From: Bolinopsis microptera
Lineage: Eukaryota > Ctenophora > Tentaculata > Lobata > Bolinopsidae
DNA: 60,000 nucleotides
Direction: 5' to 3'
Assembly: GCF_026151205.1 (NCBI RefSeq)
Contig: NC_087082.1
Span: 6,395,908 to 6,455,907, forward strand
A program made the position numbers and the translations under genes. This document shows positions 1 through 10,890 of the stretch, piece after piece. Below the pieces are notes generated by a model. It made no database searches and was not told where the DNA came from. It saw only the letters and a list, made by a program, of their open reading frames with translations. Within the stretch, counting starts at the first letter, position 1, and every line of letters starts with the position of its first letter.

Positions 1-52
1 GTTGTCTTTCTGGAGAGTAACCTGGCTGACAGGACAGAGCTCTGCTCCTCTG

Positions 53-637
53 TCATACTCGCTCATTTTGTAACGAGCTGTCCGGACGGCCTGTTTCTGT
101 TTGTTTTTCAAGCGCCGGACGTTCTGGTTTTTCCGGATCGCAGAGGAACGTTTCTCCACACTTGTGGCATTTGAAACTGTCAAAAAAGCTTTTATCTAGG
201 AAACATGTGTTATTCTCCAAAGTCATAGTTTCTGCTTCATTATTAAATTCACTTGCAGCAACTTCAACAGCAGGCTCTATGCCAGGTTGTTGTTGACGTG
301 TTTTACAGGGCGTTCGGAGATGCCCGTATTTGAAGCTAATGTCTGAATAGAAGTCGCTGGAAAATGAGTTTAATGTGCACTGTTTGCTCATTTTTGTGCC
401 GTCTAATTTGCAACACCATAAGTCATATTCCAATGAGAGACCCTCCAGGACTGACAACGGGAGAGAGATTTCTAACTTACTGAACAGTTCCGAGAAATTG
501 TCAATCGTAAATTTAACCAGATGTGCAAAATTACGGATTGTGTCACATTTTGTGCATGCCCTTGGCCTCAGACGATGCTTCTCTTTGAACGTAAATTGCG
601 CTTCTAGATCGCTCAATAGGGCTCTGATTTCCTTCAT
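53..637 (-). CDS. Hypothetical protein or exon, two CxxC motifs
   Basis: Open frame of 194 codons from an ATG at the high-coordinate end. I do not recognise the family. The protein has a CTKC motif near residue 28 and CHKC followed by a third cysteine near residues 157-166, which could bind zinc, and a mixed charged and polar composition unlike repeat-derived ORFs. An in-frame stop lies a few codons upstream of the ATG. At the low-coordinate end the frame reads Asn-Glu-Arg-Val-stop, but the bases just before the stop (GTATGA) could also be a weak donor, so this may be an exon of a gene that leaves the window. The overlapping plus-strand ORF is taken to be its shadow. Confidence 0.35.
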   Translation of the reverse strand: MKEIRALLSDLEAQFTFKEKHRLRPRACTKCDTIRNFAHLVKFTIDNFSELFSKLEISLPLSVLEGLSLEYDLWCCKLDGTKMSKQCTLNSFSSDFYSDISFKYGHLRTPCKTRQQQPGIEPAVEVAASEFNNEAETMTLENNTCFLDKSFFDSFKCHKCGETFLCDPEKPERPALEKQTETGRPDSSLQNERV

Positions 638-1299
638 GACAATGTCGGTGCTATTTTCACATTAGATTCCTGATGTAGTAAAGATATAATATATTTCAAT
701 AATGAAATGTATGGTTTTTAATTTTAATTCTACAAGGTACATCTACCACAGATGTATTACTAAAACTAATAGGTTTCCATTATTATTCCAGTATCAGTTT
801 TGTTACATTTTTCTTCAAATTTCTTTATATAGGCAAAATTCCTACTAGACTGCACAAATTGATAATTTGGGCAGCGCTCCCGCAGGGGGAGATCACCCCC
901 TACTTCCATGCTGGGTCCCCAGTCCAGTTTACGGGTCATCCTTTTTATGACCTAGACATGCAAAAACCACCATGTCTTGGTTGAGGTCTGGATGGAAATA
1001 ACGGTATAAACTCACGCATTCCTGAACCCTCTATCTATACCGGAAACTGTTTGTTTACTCAGTTACACTACCAGCCTTGCTAATACTAGAATTGAAAGTG
1101 TGGAGGTACGTACACTTCAATTACACGTTAATGAGTTAACTTATGTAATTTTTAGTTAATATGTTCATGTATCTATAAATATGTCCAAACAAAACAAACA
1201 AAACTGTTGAACGCTATGCTTGGGTTGTAAATATGTAGAAGTGATCGTATCATGTTTAACTATTATTGTTTGTAAAACAATTTAACATTGGTTTTTATA
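638..1299. other. Intergenic, no gene seen
   Basis: AT-rich sequence with no long open frame. A GC-richer patch at about 870-1060 has no recognisable content. Confidence 0.5.
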
Positions 1300-2073
1300 C
1301 AGGGTGGGCCAAAAGTCAGTGTGCAAACGTTGGCCTTAATAGCTCAGTCACTGAGTGCCCAATTGAAATACTTCCTTCTGGTATGACTTAGTACCACCAC
1401 TGGTTCGAGGAATTTGTCAACTCGAAAAATATTCGCGTTCATTTTTTTCAAATGGAGGTTCATTTTCACATTTATTTGATAGTTTGGATAGTCGGATCAA
1501 GCTAAATGTTATTGAATTGTGTTTGGCCATTCGAATTACGTTTGTCCTCAAAGAATTAGAACTGTAGCTTCTCAGATGACCGAGATATGAAGCATAACGA
1601 GTTTATTCATTACGTGTGATCAGGTGATTGGTTTACACTTTACCTAATCACGTGATAAGGTGACCCCGTTAACTACCCCGTTAAACATTATAGGAATTGT
1701 TAAGGGTGCCCAATTAAGGTGTCGTGTCACGGTGTCACATAATCACCCAGTCAATTTTGTTAACGAGATACACAAAATGCTTGATAACTTCGTCATTTCT
1801 AATCCGTTTTGCCTCATGTTTTCAGATCATATGCAACATTTGATAATCTACCGTCTCTGAAAAAATTAGGCGTTCAGCATGTTCAGAGAAAACAATATAG
1901 GTGTTTTAATATTGAATGGGCGTGGTCTAAAATATTCGAATTTTCAAATTTTGGCGACGGAATCCTCGAACCAGTAAGTACAGTATGCCATCTGAAAAGC
2001 AACAGCTCTCAAATATAAAACACGGCGGAGGTATAAGACCCAACGTTTGCACACTGACTTTTGGCCCACCCTG
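1300..2073. mobile_element. Tc1/mariner-type MITE, 774 bp, 34-bp perfect TIRs, TA target duplication
   Basis: The left end starts CAGGGTGGGCCAAAAGT and the right end is its exact reverse complement; the match continues for 34 bases (1300-1333 against 2040-2073). TA flanks both sides (1298-1299 and 2074-2075), the target duplication of Tc1/mariner elements, and CAGGGTG...CCAAAAGT is a typical terminus of that superfamily. The two short internal ORFs (66 and 69 aa) carry no DDD/E transposase motif that I can see, so this is a non-autonomous or internally deleted copy. Perfect TIRs suggest a fairly young insertion. Confidence 0.88.
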
Positions 2074-2792
2074 TACTTTAAGTTAAATAACATCTCTTTT
2101 CAACAAGTATTTGTTGCCAAATCATGTTTCAAAGCCTTCTGTTTACTGTTACCAACTCCAGCATAATATATTAGCCCCAAATCGAATAACTTTGGACGTT
2201 TGAGGCAAACACACCAAATATCTTACAATCACCCAGGGGAAAAAATGCACGATTTTTGTTCGCCAGAATGATTTCCTAACCAATACAGGGTCTTAGAGCA
2301 CATTGAAGCGGACCATTTTCACCTAAAATTGGAGTCCAAGCTTCGTTTCTGTGGTTTCAGAATCATTTTTTTGACAAAAATAAAAATATCATAACTTGTT
2401 TCTTGTAACTTTGAGGTCCAATAGATCTGACTACAAATGAGTAAACACATTTTTGAAGTCATCAAAAACTGCGCCAGAGTTCAGAGAACAATTTCATGTC
2501 AAGCATAAAAAACGACCTTGTTCCCTGACTGACTTATGATCAAAATGAGCCTGAAAGGACAATTTCAGCTTTTTTGACTTTAAATGGTTATAACACATCA
2601 GCCTTTTGAGATACGGTAATGAAATTTTACACCCATGTAGAACAGTACAAAAACATGTTTTTTGAAAAATTTTAGCTCGCTATCTCAATAATTAGCTAAA
2701 TTATAGCGTCTCAACCAAAAAATTATTTTTTCCAAAAATTGCACTCTTAACCAGGAAATGGTCGATTACAAAAATGGGTATTCTCAAAATGA
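2074..2792. other. Intergenic, no gene seen
   Basis: No coding signal in any frame. Several short A- and T-rich runs. May be part of the repeat that ends at 2894, but no left terminus could be located. Confidence 0.45.
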
Positions 2793-2894
2793 TTTTTTTT
2801 GGTGTGGAAACGGTGCGCTAGAAGGTCACTGAACTGCCTATGAGGTCATTTGGTCTGGACGGCACAAACCACTGTTTTGGTGTATGCCCCCTTA
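2793..2894. repeat. Dispersed repeat, second copy at 28437, possible piggyBac-type end
   Basis: About 100 bases starting TTTTTTTGGTGTGGAAACGG and ending GGTGTATGCCCCC reappear at 28437-28525 in the same orientation, with a short internal deletion in the second copy. In both copies the sequence stops directly before TTAA, the piggyBac target site. No opposite terminus was found, so the family assignment is inference. Confidence 0.6.
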
Positions 2895-3027
2895 AGTTTT
2901 GGGACAGAATTTTGAGTTAGGCCTTTAAAAAAATTTGGCGGCCAAATTCTGAAAAATGCCCGGCAAATTTTAGAATTTGGCCGCCAAATTTTTTTAAAGG
3001 CCTAACTCAAAATTCTGTCCCAAAACT
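2895..3027. repeat. 133-bp palindrome, ~56-bp arms (foldback MITE-like)
   Basis: The left arm (2895-2950, AGTTTTGGGACAGAATTTTG...) is the reverse complement of the right arm (2972-3027), with a 21-base loop. It abuts the TTAA of the preceding repeat, so it may have inserted beside it. Non-coding. Confidence 0.85.
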
Positions 3028-3738
3028 GAAGGTCATGAGACAATTCTACGTTGATACTGAAAATTTCTTGAAAAAATATTGAAACCCTATTGAGTTCTAT
3101 TGTTTTGAGCGAAGTCAGTTTTGCAAATATCGCGAACTGAGATATGGGCGATTTTGTTCATTTTTTGCGATTATTTGAACACAGAAGCCACAGTTAGGTA
3201 GATATTGAGCTGATAATCATAGAGAATGTGTAGTTTAGGCTTACCTTTCATATAAAATTAGTTTCATTCAAAAAAATTGATATTTGACTAATTAATGGGC
3301 CAAAATCGATCAAATTTAGTGTGTATGCCCAAATATGGGCATATAGTTTTTAGCTCATAACTCAGTCATTTTTTGTCCAATCTTGATGAAACTTCATATA
3401 CGAGTTCAGGGGACCACTAGCTACAAGTAAAGCACCTAAAATCTGGGTTTTGGGCATGTTCAGGGTATTTGGCTAAATTGGGCCTGATATGGACCAAATA
3501 TGGGCGTGGCTGCCCCGCGGGCACCGTTTCGCGGTTGGGGTCCGGGACCCCCTCAAAAGTTTGGTCACTGGTCCTAGTTTGTTGGTCAACTGCTATCTCG
3601 AAACCAAGTTTCACAAAAAAATCAGGGTGAACCCCCCCCCCCCCTATACTCCTATTGTCTCTACCAAGTTCCTTTGACCATTCGATTTCAAGGCTTTTTT
3701 AAACTCTGATGTTTAGCACAAATATCAGCTAAGTTAAG
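3028..3738. other. Upstream region of the EF-hand gene, no gene seen
   Basis: No exon-like frame. It contains a self-complementary GCCCAAATATGGGC near 3327, a GC-rich patch at 3500-3560 and a C13-14 tract near 3630. The promoter of the EF-hand gene should lie here, but I cannot point to a core element. Confidence 0.4.
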
Positions 3739-6134
3739 ATGTTGAAACGAGAAGAGTCGAGAGCAAGCTACATCCAGCTGGGTGGGCATGATGATCAGGG
3801 AAAAGTGAAAATGTGGAGCAAACTGACTAGGGGGTTTGCAGTTAAAGCAGGAGGAGAGCGGTAAATGTGTATGTTTGTTAGTATTAGAGCTTTAGAGTAT
3901 TGTGCCAGTGCCATATTGTGTGGATCCTTGAAGCCCAACTTCTTTGTAATAAAAAACATGTTCTAAACTCAAGCTTAATCTCAAAAGAGTGCGGTACCTC
4001 ACATGGAACTGAGTTTCACGACTGGTAGCAGTAGGCACTTGCAGGTAGTCGGTCATATCATACTCATAGTCATTATACGGTAATATACTGATCCTTCAGT
4101 AGGGTATTCAGTCCGGAAAGGAAAAGCAGCTCCGTCACAAAGTGGACTGACGAGGATTTCCAGGTAGCGTTCAGGGTGCTGGACCGGGACGAGGACGGGA
4201 CCATATCCAGAGAGGAAATAGAGGGGTTACTGGAGTCCCTGGGACAGCAGGCTACGATAGAGGAGATAGACCTGCTTGTTGGGGAGGTGAGTGGGAAAAT
4301 GAGGTGCACGTGCTGATCTGTTGGGGAAATGAGGTGCACGTGCTGATCTGTTGGGGAAATGAGGTGCACGTGCTGATCTGTTGGGGACCACGTTATGCCC
4401 ATATAAGGAGATAGGTTCGTCAAGAACTCGACTCTGCAGTCCCGCCCGTTGTTTAAAAAGTTAAGAGAGGGATCAGAGGCACTTGAAATTATAAAATTTG
4501 ATAACAAGTGTTAAACTAGAATTATTGTATAGCTTTCTTCATTAATTACACAGTTTAGTGTGCTCAAATCCTCCTTTCACACCATAGGAGGAGTTTCGTA
4601 TTGCGAGTTCCGAGGGGCACCATTGGTTTTGGAAGGTTGTATAGTTTTTTAAAGTAAAAAAAGTGTTCAACTTCAGTTTTTAACTCTAGATATAAATCAC
4701 AGATAACTAAAGGATGTTTATGTTTCAGATAATTAACGTAAGACTCCAAACTAAACAATGTTTATATTTCAGATAGATGTGGACGGTGACGGTACTAAAA
4801 ACTAAAGAATGTTTATATTTCAGATAGATGTGGACGGTGACGGTACTACAAACTAAAGGATGTTTATATTTCAGATAGATGTGGACGGTGACGGTACTAC
4901 AAACTTACAAACTAAAGGATGTTTATATTTCAGATAGATGTGGACGGTGATGGTACTACAAACTAAAGGATGTTTATATTTCAGATAGATGTGGACGGTG
5001 ACGGTACTACAAACTAAAGGATGTTTATATTTCAGATAGATGTGGACGGTGACGGTACTACAAACTAAATAATGTTTATATTTTAGATAGATGTGGACGG
5101 TGACGGTACTACAAACTAAAGGATGTTTATATTTCAGATAGATGTGGACGGTGACGGTACTATTAGTTTGGATGAGTTTAAAACCATGATGGAGAGGTTG
5201 ATGGAGAGTAACGAGGAGGATGACAGAGAGCTGCTAGAGGACACTTTCAACGTGAGTAATAATGTTTGGGGAGGTTTCCAACACCAAAAAACTCTTTCCC
5301 AAAATAGAAATTACAGATAAAGTTGGGTTTTTTTGTTGTTGGTATTTTTGGGTTTCTAACGTAACAATATTTTTAATGAACAAACGTTCAAATTAATTGC
5401 ACATATAATTATATATATATTTATATGCATATACATAACTTGATAGTTAAAACATTCGCCGAAAGACCCATAATGCCTGAAGAAGTGACCTAGTGTAAGC
5501 AATACAAACACCAGATGACCAGTCAATTATTTGAAAGCAATAAGCATTCAGTAGGTGGGAATCCTACGTTCATTAGGTGGGAATCCTACATTCAGTAGGT
5601 GGGAATCCTACATTCAGTAGGTGGGAATCCTACGTTCAGTAGGTGGGAATCCTACATTCAGTATATTACACAAGTCATGGGCTCCAGTATGATTCCTAAT
5701 TAAATACGACTAGTTAGCACAGGATCCTCGAAACTTACACCTTTAATTCAATTTGTTATACTTATTTTGTCGCATCCTCCTCCTTGTAACCAAGATTTGT
5801 GTTAGTAACTGTTTCCATAGCAACCACGGTACAAGTCTTGTGTTATTATAACCGACGGTTGCGCCTATTTCCCGGGCCGCACCTTAACAGCTGCCATTGT
5901 CTCAGTTAAATATCATTGCTCAGTGCTGATATCTTTATTCCTTATCACCAGGATTTCGATGTGTCCGGAGATGGTCTGATAGGGGTTGAAGATCTACTAC
6001 ATGTGTACAGAAAGCTGGGTGATGACGAGATCACTATAGAGGAGGTAGAGCAGATGATAGTAGACGCTACAGGAACTCCTAAGAGGAAGAAGGCTACTTT
6101 TGAAGAGTTTAAAGCCGTGTTGAAGGAATATTGA
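3739..6134 (+). CDS. EF-hand calcium-binding protein, calmodulin-like, four exons, 201 aa
   Basis: Exons 3739-3860, 4100-4286, 5138-5251 and 5952-6134 join in phase (2, 0, 0) with GT donors and AG acceptors and end at TGA. Exon 1 starts MLKREESRASYIQLGG and gives a basic, non-EF N-terminal extension of about 60 residues together with the start of exon 2. Three canonical calcium loops follow: DRDEDGTISREE (about residue 72), DVDGDGTISLDE (about 105) and DVSGDGLIGVED (about 143), all with D/D/D-x-I/L-E spacing. The fourth loop (DATGTPKRKKAT) lacks the acidic ligands and is probably inactive. The exon 2-3 junction reads LLVGE|IDVDGDGT, the normal helix-loop transition. Length and four-hand layout place it in the calmodulin/troponin C/calmodulin-like group; the exact subfamily is unclear. 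Two of its three introns carry junction-linked tandem repeats. Exon 1 is the least certain part, but its phase fits exactly. Confidence 0.85.
4281..4387 (+). repeat. 30-bp minisatellite at the donor of EF-hand exon 2
   Basis: Three copies of a unit containing GAAATGAGGTGCACGTGCTG start directly at the exon 2 donor. Each later copy opens with TTGGGGA, matching the last exon bases, but has lost the GTGAGT donor. Confidence 0.75.
4749..5164 (+). repeat. 51-bp tandem repeat carrying the acceptor and first codons of EF-hand exon 3
   Basis: Eight copies of GGATGTTTATATTTCAG followed by ATAGATGTGGACGGTGACGG. The last copy is the true exon 3 start; the seven before it reproduce the branch-side sequence, the AG acceptor and the first eight codons (IDVDGDGT), then run into ACAAAC-TAA, an in-frame stop. 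One copy has TTTTAG instead of TTTCAG. Confidence 0.92.
5545..5663 (+). repeat. 22-bp minisatellite in the last EF-hand intron
   Basis: Five copies of TTCAGTAGGTGGGAATCCTA with one or two substitutions. The unit contains AGGTGGGA and is not derived from an exon. Confidence 0.85.
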
Positions 6135-6184
6135 GAGAGTTTAACGCCGTGTATTGAGACTTTTAATTTGTGAGACAGCGTCGT

Positions 6185-6650
6185 ACCGCAGTGGCGAAAC
6201 GTTGTTGTTGGCGCCCCCCCCCCCCCCCCCCCCCCGCTGAAAAAGCGCCCACCCTGTCAGCCCCTCCCCTACTGTCATACCCAGTGGCATATCGTGGTTT
6301 TCGGCGCCCCCCCCCCCCCCCCCCCCCCCCCGGCTGAAAAAGCGCCCACCCTGTCAGCCCCCTCCCCTAATGACGTACCCAGTGGCATAACGTGGTTTTC
6401 GGCGCCCCCCCCCCCGCTGAAAAAGCGCCCACCCTGTCAGCCCCCTCCCCTAATGACGTACCCAGTGGCATAACGTGGTTTTCGGCGCCCCCCCCCCCCG
6501 CTGAAAAAGCGACCCCTGTTGGCTCCCCCTCCCCTATAGTTATACCGTCGTACCCAGTGGCGTAACGTTGCCTGTTGGCGCCCCCCCCCCCCCCCCCGCT
6601 GAAAAAGCGCCCCCTGTTGGCGCCCCCTTCCCCTATAGATATACCGTCGT
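6185..6650 (+). repeat. ~90-bp tandem repeat with long C homopolymers
   Basis: Five degenerate copies of a unit running CCCAGTGGCATAACGTGG, then GGCGC, a C13-C30 tract, GCTGAAAAAGCGCCC and CCTCCCCTA. It starts about 50 bases after the EF-hand stop codon. GCTGAAAAAGC could form a small hairpin. Homopolymer lengths are likely to be assembly-sensitive. Confidence 0.85.
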
Positions 6651-7101
6651 ATTCAAATTGTTTTCTTGAGAATGATAAATGCATGATAATGAAGGAATGA
6701 ATATATCGTTGTAAACTATACTAGGATTATGTGAAATTATTGGAACCTGACATTGGCAAAGCATAAATTAACCGTTTTACGCAATGAGCTATATTATTTG
6801 TTGTGCAACTCTAATTGATAACCAGAGGCTTTGACGAATAATTATCAAATATTTTAGAGGCTAGGTTCAAACGGTCTAAGCTAATAAATCGGATCAGGGA
6901 GTTGTAGGTAAAGGCTAGTAACCCAACTATAGCTATGGGCTAAGTTCTTACGGTTTTCAGGTAAATTGAATAGCTAAATCTAATACTAATAGCAACACAC
7001 GTGCAGCAAAAGTTAGTTATTTAGTTTACTAAGAGCAGGATGAACAAAGGGAAAAGACTAAGATAATCAAGTATAGTCGAACTAAGAGTAGTTCATAGTT
7101 A
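6651..7101. other. Intergenic, no gene seen
   Basis: AT-rich, no supported coding sequence. Confidence 0.5.
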
Positions 7102-8876
7102 CCTTACTCGGGAATATTATAGCGGGTTAATTTATGACTGGGAAAATTAATAACCGGGAAAAATATGGCGGAATTTCCCAAAACCCGCCAAATTATCCCG
7201 GTCATGTATTTACCGGTGGCCGACCTTTCAAGTTTTTTTTCAGAGGTCAACAAATTTTCAACCGAAATTTCTGTTTTTGTTACTTGTTAAAGAAGTTATT
7301 TCAATTTACAGTTACTGATATTACTCATAAATAGAAAAAAAGACACGTCTAGTATTTGAAGGAAAATAAATCTATAGCAATAATAAGTCAAATCTTCATT
7401 AAAGCGTATTCTCATTCTCAGTATCGCTAATGTCCCCTCCATTATCATTATTGATATCCCCCTGCTGCTGACCGTCAAATTCGAAGTTGTATTGTTGTCT
7501 TAACAAGACTTTCATTTTGTCCGCTAATGGGGCTACTGCTCTGAAGGTCAGCCGGAGCTTAATTTCCTGCCCACCGCTTGGTATTGCCAATACCAAGCGG
7601 TGGGCAGGAAATTAAGCTCCAATACTATTGGGGAACGTCTTGGCTTTGCATCTTCAACTGCTCCAGTACCCATATCCAAAAAATTTTTAATTTCCTACAT
7701 TCTCAATTTTTTCGTTTTCTGTGGCCCACTCGCTTCGCTCGCATAAAAAGTCTTTGTATTCGCGCGGTTCAAAGATTTTTCATGGCGGATTCCAGATTCT
7801 CAATTTTACTTTTTTAGGGCCCGGAATGCTTTTTAATAGATAATCCTAGGTTACTTTTGGGGGCGAAGCCCCCGAAACTTTTGGAAATTTAAACTAGATT
7901 TGGCCTCCTGGAACGAATCTGACAATGGAGAACGATTTTAGCATACTATTTTTTGATTTCAATTTTTATTGGGATATAAAATTGTCTGGATTCTAGAATC
8001 CCTAAACACTTGGCTTAACTAAAGCACGAAATAGGAGACAGCATGAAGTATCAAGAGTTTATAATTTTGGCAAAAATGTTTTCTCATCTACTACCATCAC
8101 TTTCTGCTTTCAAGCTATAAACTAATACAGGGTTAAGGGAATTTGGAGAAGGAAGCAAGTATGAGACCAAATATTCAAGAAACAAGGAATTTAAATTTTC
8201 CAAAAATATAATAATGACTATTAGTATTTACTATTTAAATAAGATAGGAAACGCAACAAAGAATGCTTATGCAACAAACTTTGGTCTGTGAAACGAAATT
8301 TGATAGACTGGATCAGTGGATCCCTGACTGAGGACATTTAAATAACAGTCCAGCAACTTTTAGTCTGCTCTTTCACTTAAATTCCTACTGAAATATTATT
8401 GAAAATTCTCAGAGTTGGCTCTCGAATTTCCTACTTTTTGTCAAAAATTTCCTACTTTTAAAAATTTCCTACATTCTTAGAATGCGAGAATGCGGGGTTT
8501 TGGATATGCAATGGGCTCCAGTAATCAATCCACCGTGGACCATGAAATAGTGGCACAGTTTACTCACTTCATGGGCAAGAAAAGTGAGAATCACGGTCCA
8601 CCCTGAAATCTGATTTCTATAACCAAATTGTGATTTTTATAACGAAATTATGGTAGCAACCGCCAATAAAGTTACAGCCCTCCATCCACTGCTTCAAAAG
8701 TCTTCTCTAGCACATATGAGACTTCAGGTAAAATATGATGATCACCACCCCCTTGGAACCCCATAATCTGAGTCGGCGGGTTTTTTTATGACTGGTAAAA
8801 TTTTTGACCGGGAAAAATATGGCGGAATCTTCCAAAACCCACCACTTTATCCCGGTTATAATAATCCCGAGTAAGG
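7102..8876. mobile_element. Possible 1.77-kb TA-flanked element with CCTTACTCGG ends, or two fragments of one MITE family
   Basis: The left end CCTTACTCGGGAATATTATA and the right end (reverse complement CCTTACTCGGGATTATTATA) are inverted and each is flanked by TA. Just inside each end lies the same roughly 70-base block (GACCGGGAAAAATATGGCGG) in direct orientation, so the ends could instead be left and right parts of two short MITEs. A complete 136-bp relative with the same terminus lies at 37884-38019, and a weak third trace at about 34329. The interior holds a possible protein remnant on the minus strand at 7399-7596 with an acidic tail (GDISDTENENTL). Confidence 0.55.
7554..7620. repeat. 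Near-perfect palindrome, 33-bp arms, 1-base centre
   Basis: GGAGCTTAATTTCCTGCCCA... reads identically on both strands from 7554 to 7620. It corresponds to an inverted duplication of a short coding-like segment: IPSGGQEIKL is encoded on the minus strand at about 7558-7590 and on the plus strand at about 7585-7617. With a single-base spacer it would extrude as a cruciform. Confidence 0.9.
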
Positions 8877-8937
8877 TATACAAAACCTTTGCTCACTCAA
8901 TCACTTTCCACAAAAGTGCCATCCCAAAACAGTAGTG

Positions 8938-9089
8938 CGACAATTGACCCCCCGACAATTGACCCCTATGTAATTACACTGGGGTGAATTGTAGCGAAAT
9001 CTAGGGGTTAGTACGACAATTGACCACCCGACAATTGACCCCCGACAATTGACCCCTATGTAATTACACTGGGGTCAATTGATGACCCT
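8938..9089 (+). repeat. Short tandem repeat with ACAATTGACCCC units
   Basis: Five copies of CGACAATTGACCCC interleaved with two copies of a CTATGTAATTACACTGGGGT block. It runs straight into the GGGTCA array; since GACCCC/GGGGTC lies at the edge of the unit, it may have seeded that array. Confidence 0.8.
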
Positions 9090-9618
9090 GTCAGGGTCAG
9101 GGTCAGGGTCAGGGTCAGGGTCAGGGTCAGGGTCAGGGTCAGGGTCAGGGTCAGGGTCAGGGTCAGGGTCAGGGTCAGGGTCAGGGTCAGGGTCAGGGTC
9201 AGGGTCAGGGTCAGGGTCAGGGTCAGGGTCAGGGTCAGGGTCAGGGTCAGGGTCAGGGTCAGGGTCAGGGTCAGGGTCAGGGTCAGGGTCAGGGTCAGGG
9301 TCAGGGTCAGGGTCAGGGTCAGGGTCAGGGTCAGGGTCAGGGTCAGGGTCAGGGTCAGGGTCAGGGTCAGGGTCAGGGTCAGGGTCAGGGTCAGGGTCAG
9401 GGTCAGGGTCAGGGTCAGGGTCAGGGTCAGGGTCAGGGTCAGGGTCAGGGTCAGGGTCAGGGTCAGGGTCAGGGTCAGGGTCAGGGTCAGGGTCAGGGTC
9501 AGGGTCAGGGTCAGGGTCAGGGTCAGGGTCAGGGTCAGGGTCAGGGTCAGGGTCAGGGTCAGGGTCAGGGTCAGGGTCAGGGTCAGGGTCAGGGTCAGGA
9601 TCTGGGTCAGGGTCAGGG
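9090..9618 (+). repeat. (GGGTCA)n microsatellite, ~530 bp, ~88 copies
   Basis: Nearly perfect hexamer array with one interruption near 9599. Both strands are open in every frame and would encode Gly-Ser or Asp-Pro repeats, but no start context, splice site or flanking domain supports a protein. Confidence 0.95.
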
Positions 9619-9719
9619 CCCACCCCCCAAAACTCCTCTACTGTCTGGTTACCGCGGTACTGGTCACGTCTGAGGTGACAGCAGTGCGATACTCAGAAAG
9701 GTGGGAAGTTATGGGCTGG

Positions 9720-10075
9720 TTAATCGGAAATAGCAGAGCCCGTTAAACTATAGATAACTTCCACGTACTTGAAAAGGTCTCCTCCTAGTCGTTGGAGTGG
9801 CCTGCACCACACAGAAACTCCTTTTTCCGGTGTATAAGACTTCTCCAATGTATCCTGTTTGTTGCTTGTTGTTCTTGATGTAATGTTATCGACACCTGTG
9901 AAGTGTCTGCCTCTTGACCTTTTACCATGCTTTGGGATCCAGTGCAGAAGATAGTTGGGTATTCTTTCTTCTGGCATCCTTATCACATGGCCAAGCCATC
10001 TGAGCCTAGCTGCTCGTACGAAAGTATCAACAAGAACGATGTTTGCCCGCTTAAGTACGTCAGCATTAGATACCT
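9720..10075 (-). mobile_element. LINE remnant: C-terminal part of a reverse transcriptase ORF
   Basis: On the minus strand the frame reads NADVLKRANIV, then ARLRWLGHVIRMPEERIPN and GKRSRGR. This is the conserved region after the RT domain found in many animal LINE polyproteins (RWLGHV-RMP-RIP pattern followed by GKRSxGR). The remaining C-terminal part is divergent. No RT core is present, so this is a truncated copy. It is not the same family as the long LINE at 16-21 kb, whose C-terminus lacks this motif. Confidence 0.75.
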
Positions 10076-10769
10076 GATAAAACCATTTTATATGAATTTT
10101 ATATACTTATATAGATAAGGAAAGATAAAATGTGTGCAAAATGTGCGATCAACTAAAATGGAATTGATATACTGTCCCGATGGGCCAGATATATCATGGG
10201 CTCATATGGGCTCCTGGGCTCATATATCATGGACTAAAACCTACTGGAATATTCCATGACTAAAATACTGAAAATAGGCTAAGATTAAACTACTAAAAAT
10301 TGACTAAAATTGACTAAACTACAATATAATTGTAGAAGAAGTGGCAGAAGCGTGCAGAAACTACACCTTGTCATCGGAGGAGTAAACAAAGCTCGCACAC
10401 ACGCGTGTGTGCGTGTATGATGATATGGTAACCATGGTAACCATGATCAGTGCTCGATCCAGCCAATAGCAGAGTTTCTCACGGCTGATGGCGCGCTTAC
10501 CGGCGCGTGTGTACGCGTACTGATTCCTTGTTACAGTGTAAAGTCTCGACACGGAATGTGTGTGTGTCATTTCCTTTCTTATCATCTGCGCTATAGTCAC
10601 TGGGCGGCACATGTTATTCCGCCATATCTTCTTATCTTCATTCGCCATATCTTTCTTTATTCAGTGTAATCATGACCAGCTGGGATCCCTAGCGTTAGTG
10701 ACGCTAGTTATATTAGTGAAAAGTTAGGGTACACCGTATTAATTCAATCATCCGGTTAACTACAAGCTT
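10076..10769. other. Intergenic, no gene seen
   Basis: Contains GGTAACCATGGTAACCATG near 10427 and alternating CACACGCGTGTGTGCGTG near 10396 (Z-DNA-prone). The minus-strand ORF at 10361-10648 has no recognisable content. Confidence 0.4.
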
Positions 10770-10890
10770 TATAATGTACAATGTACAATTTGTACAATGT
10801 GCAATTTGTACAATGTACAATTTGTACAATGTACAATTTGTCATATTATATACAATTTGTACATTGTACAATTTATACATTGTGCAATGC
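10770..10890 (+). repeat. Tandem TGTACAATGTACAATT repeat
   Basis: About six degenerate copies of TGTACAATGTACAATT, each self-complementary around TGTACA, so the array can fold in many registers. Confidence 0.8.

Noticed and set aside
1391-1402. GGTTCGAGG resembling a tRNA T-arm
   Set aside because: No acceptor or anticodon stem can be drawn around it, and it lies inside the mariner-type MITE. No other tRNA candidate was seen.
6367-6684. Glycine-rich minus-strand ORF
   Set aside because: Comes from the C-tract repeat; homopolymer lengths set the frame.
9075-9678. Long ORFs on both strands encoding poly Asp-Pro and poly Gly-Ser
   Set aside because: They exist only because the GGGTCA hexamer has no stop in any frame; no start context, splice signal or flanking domain.
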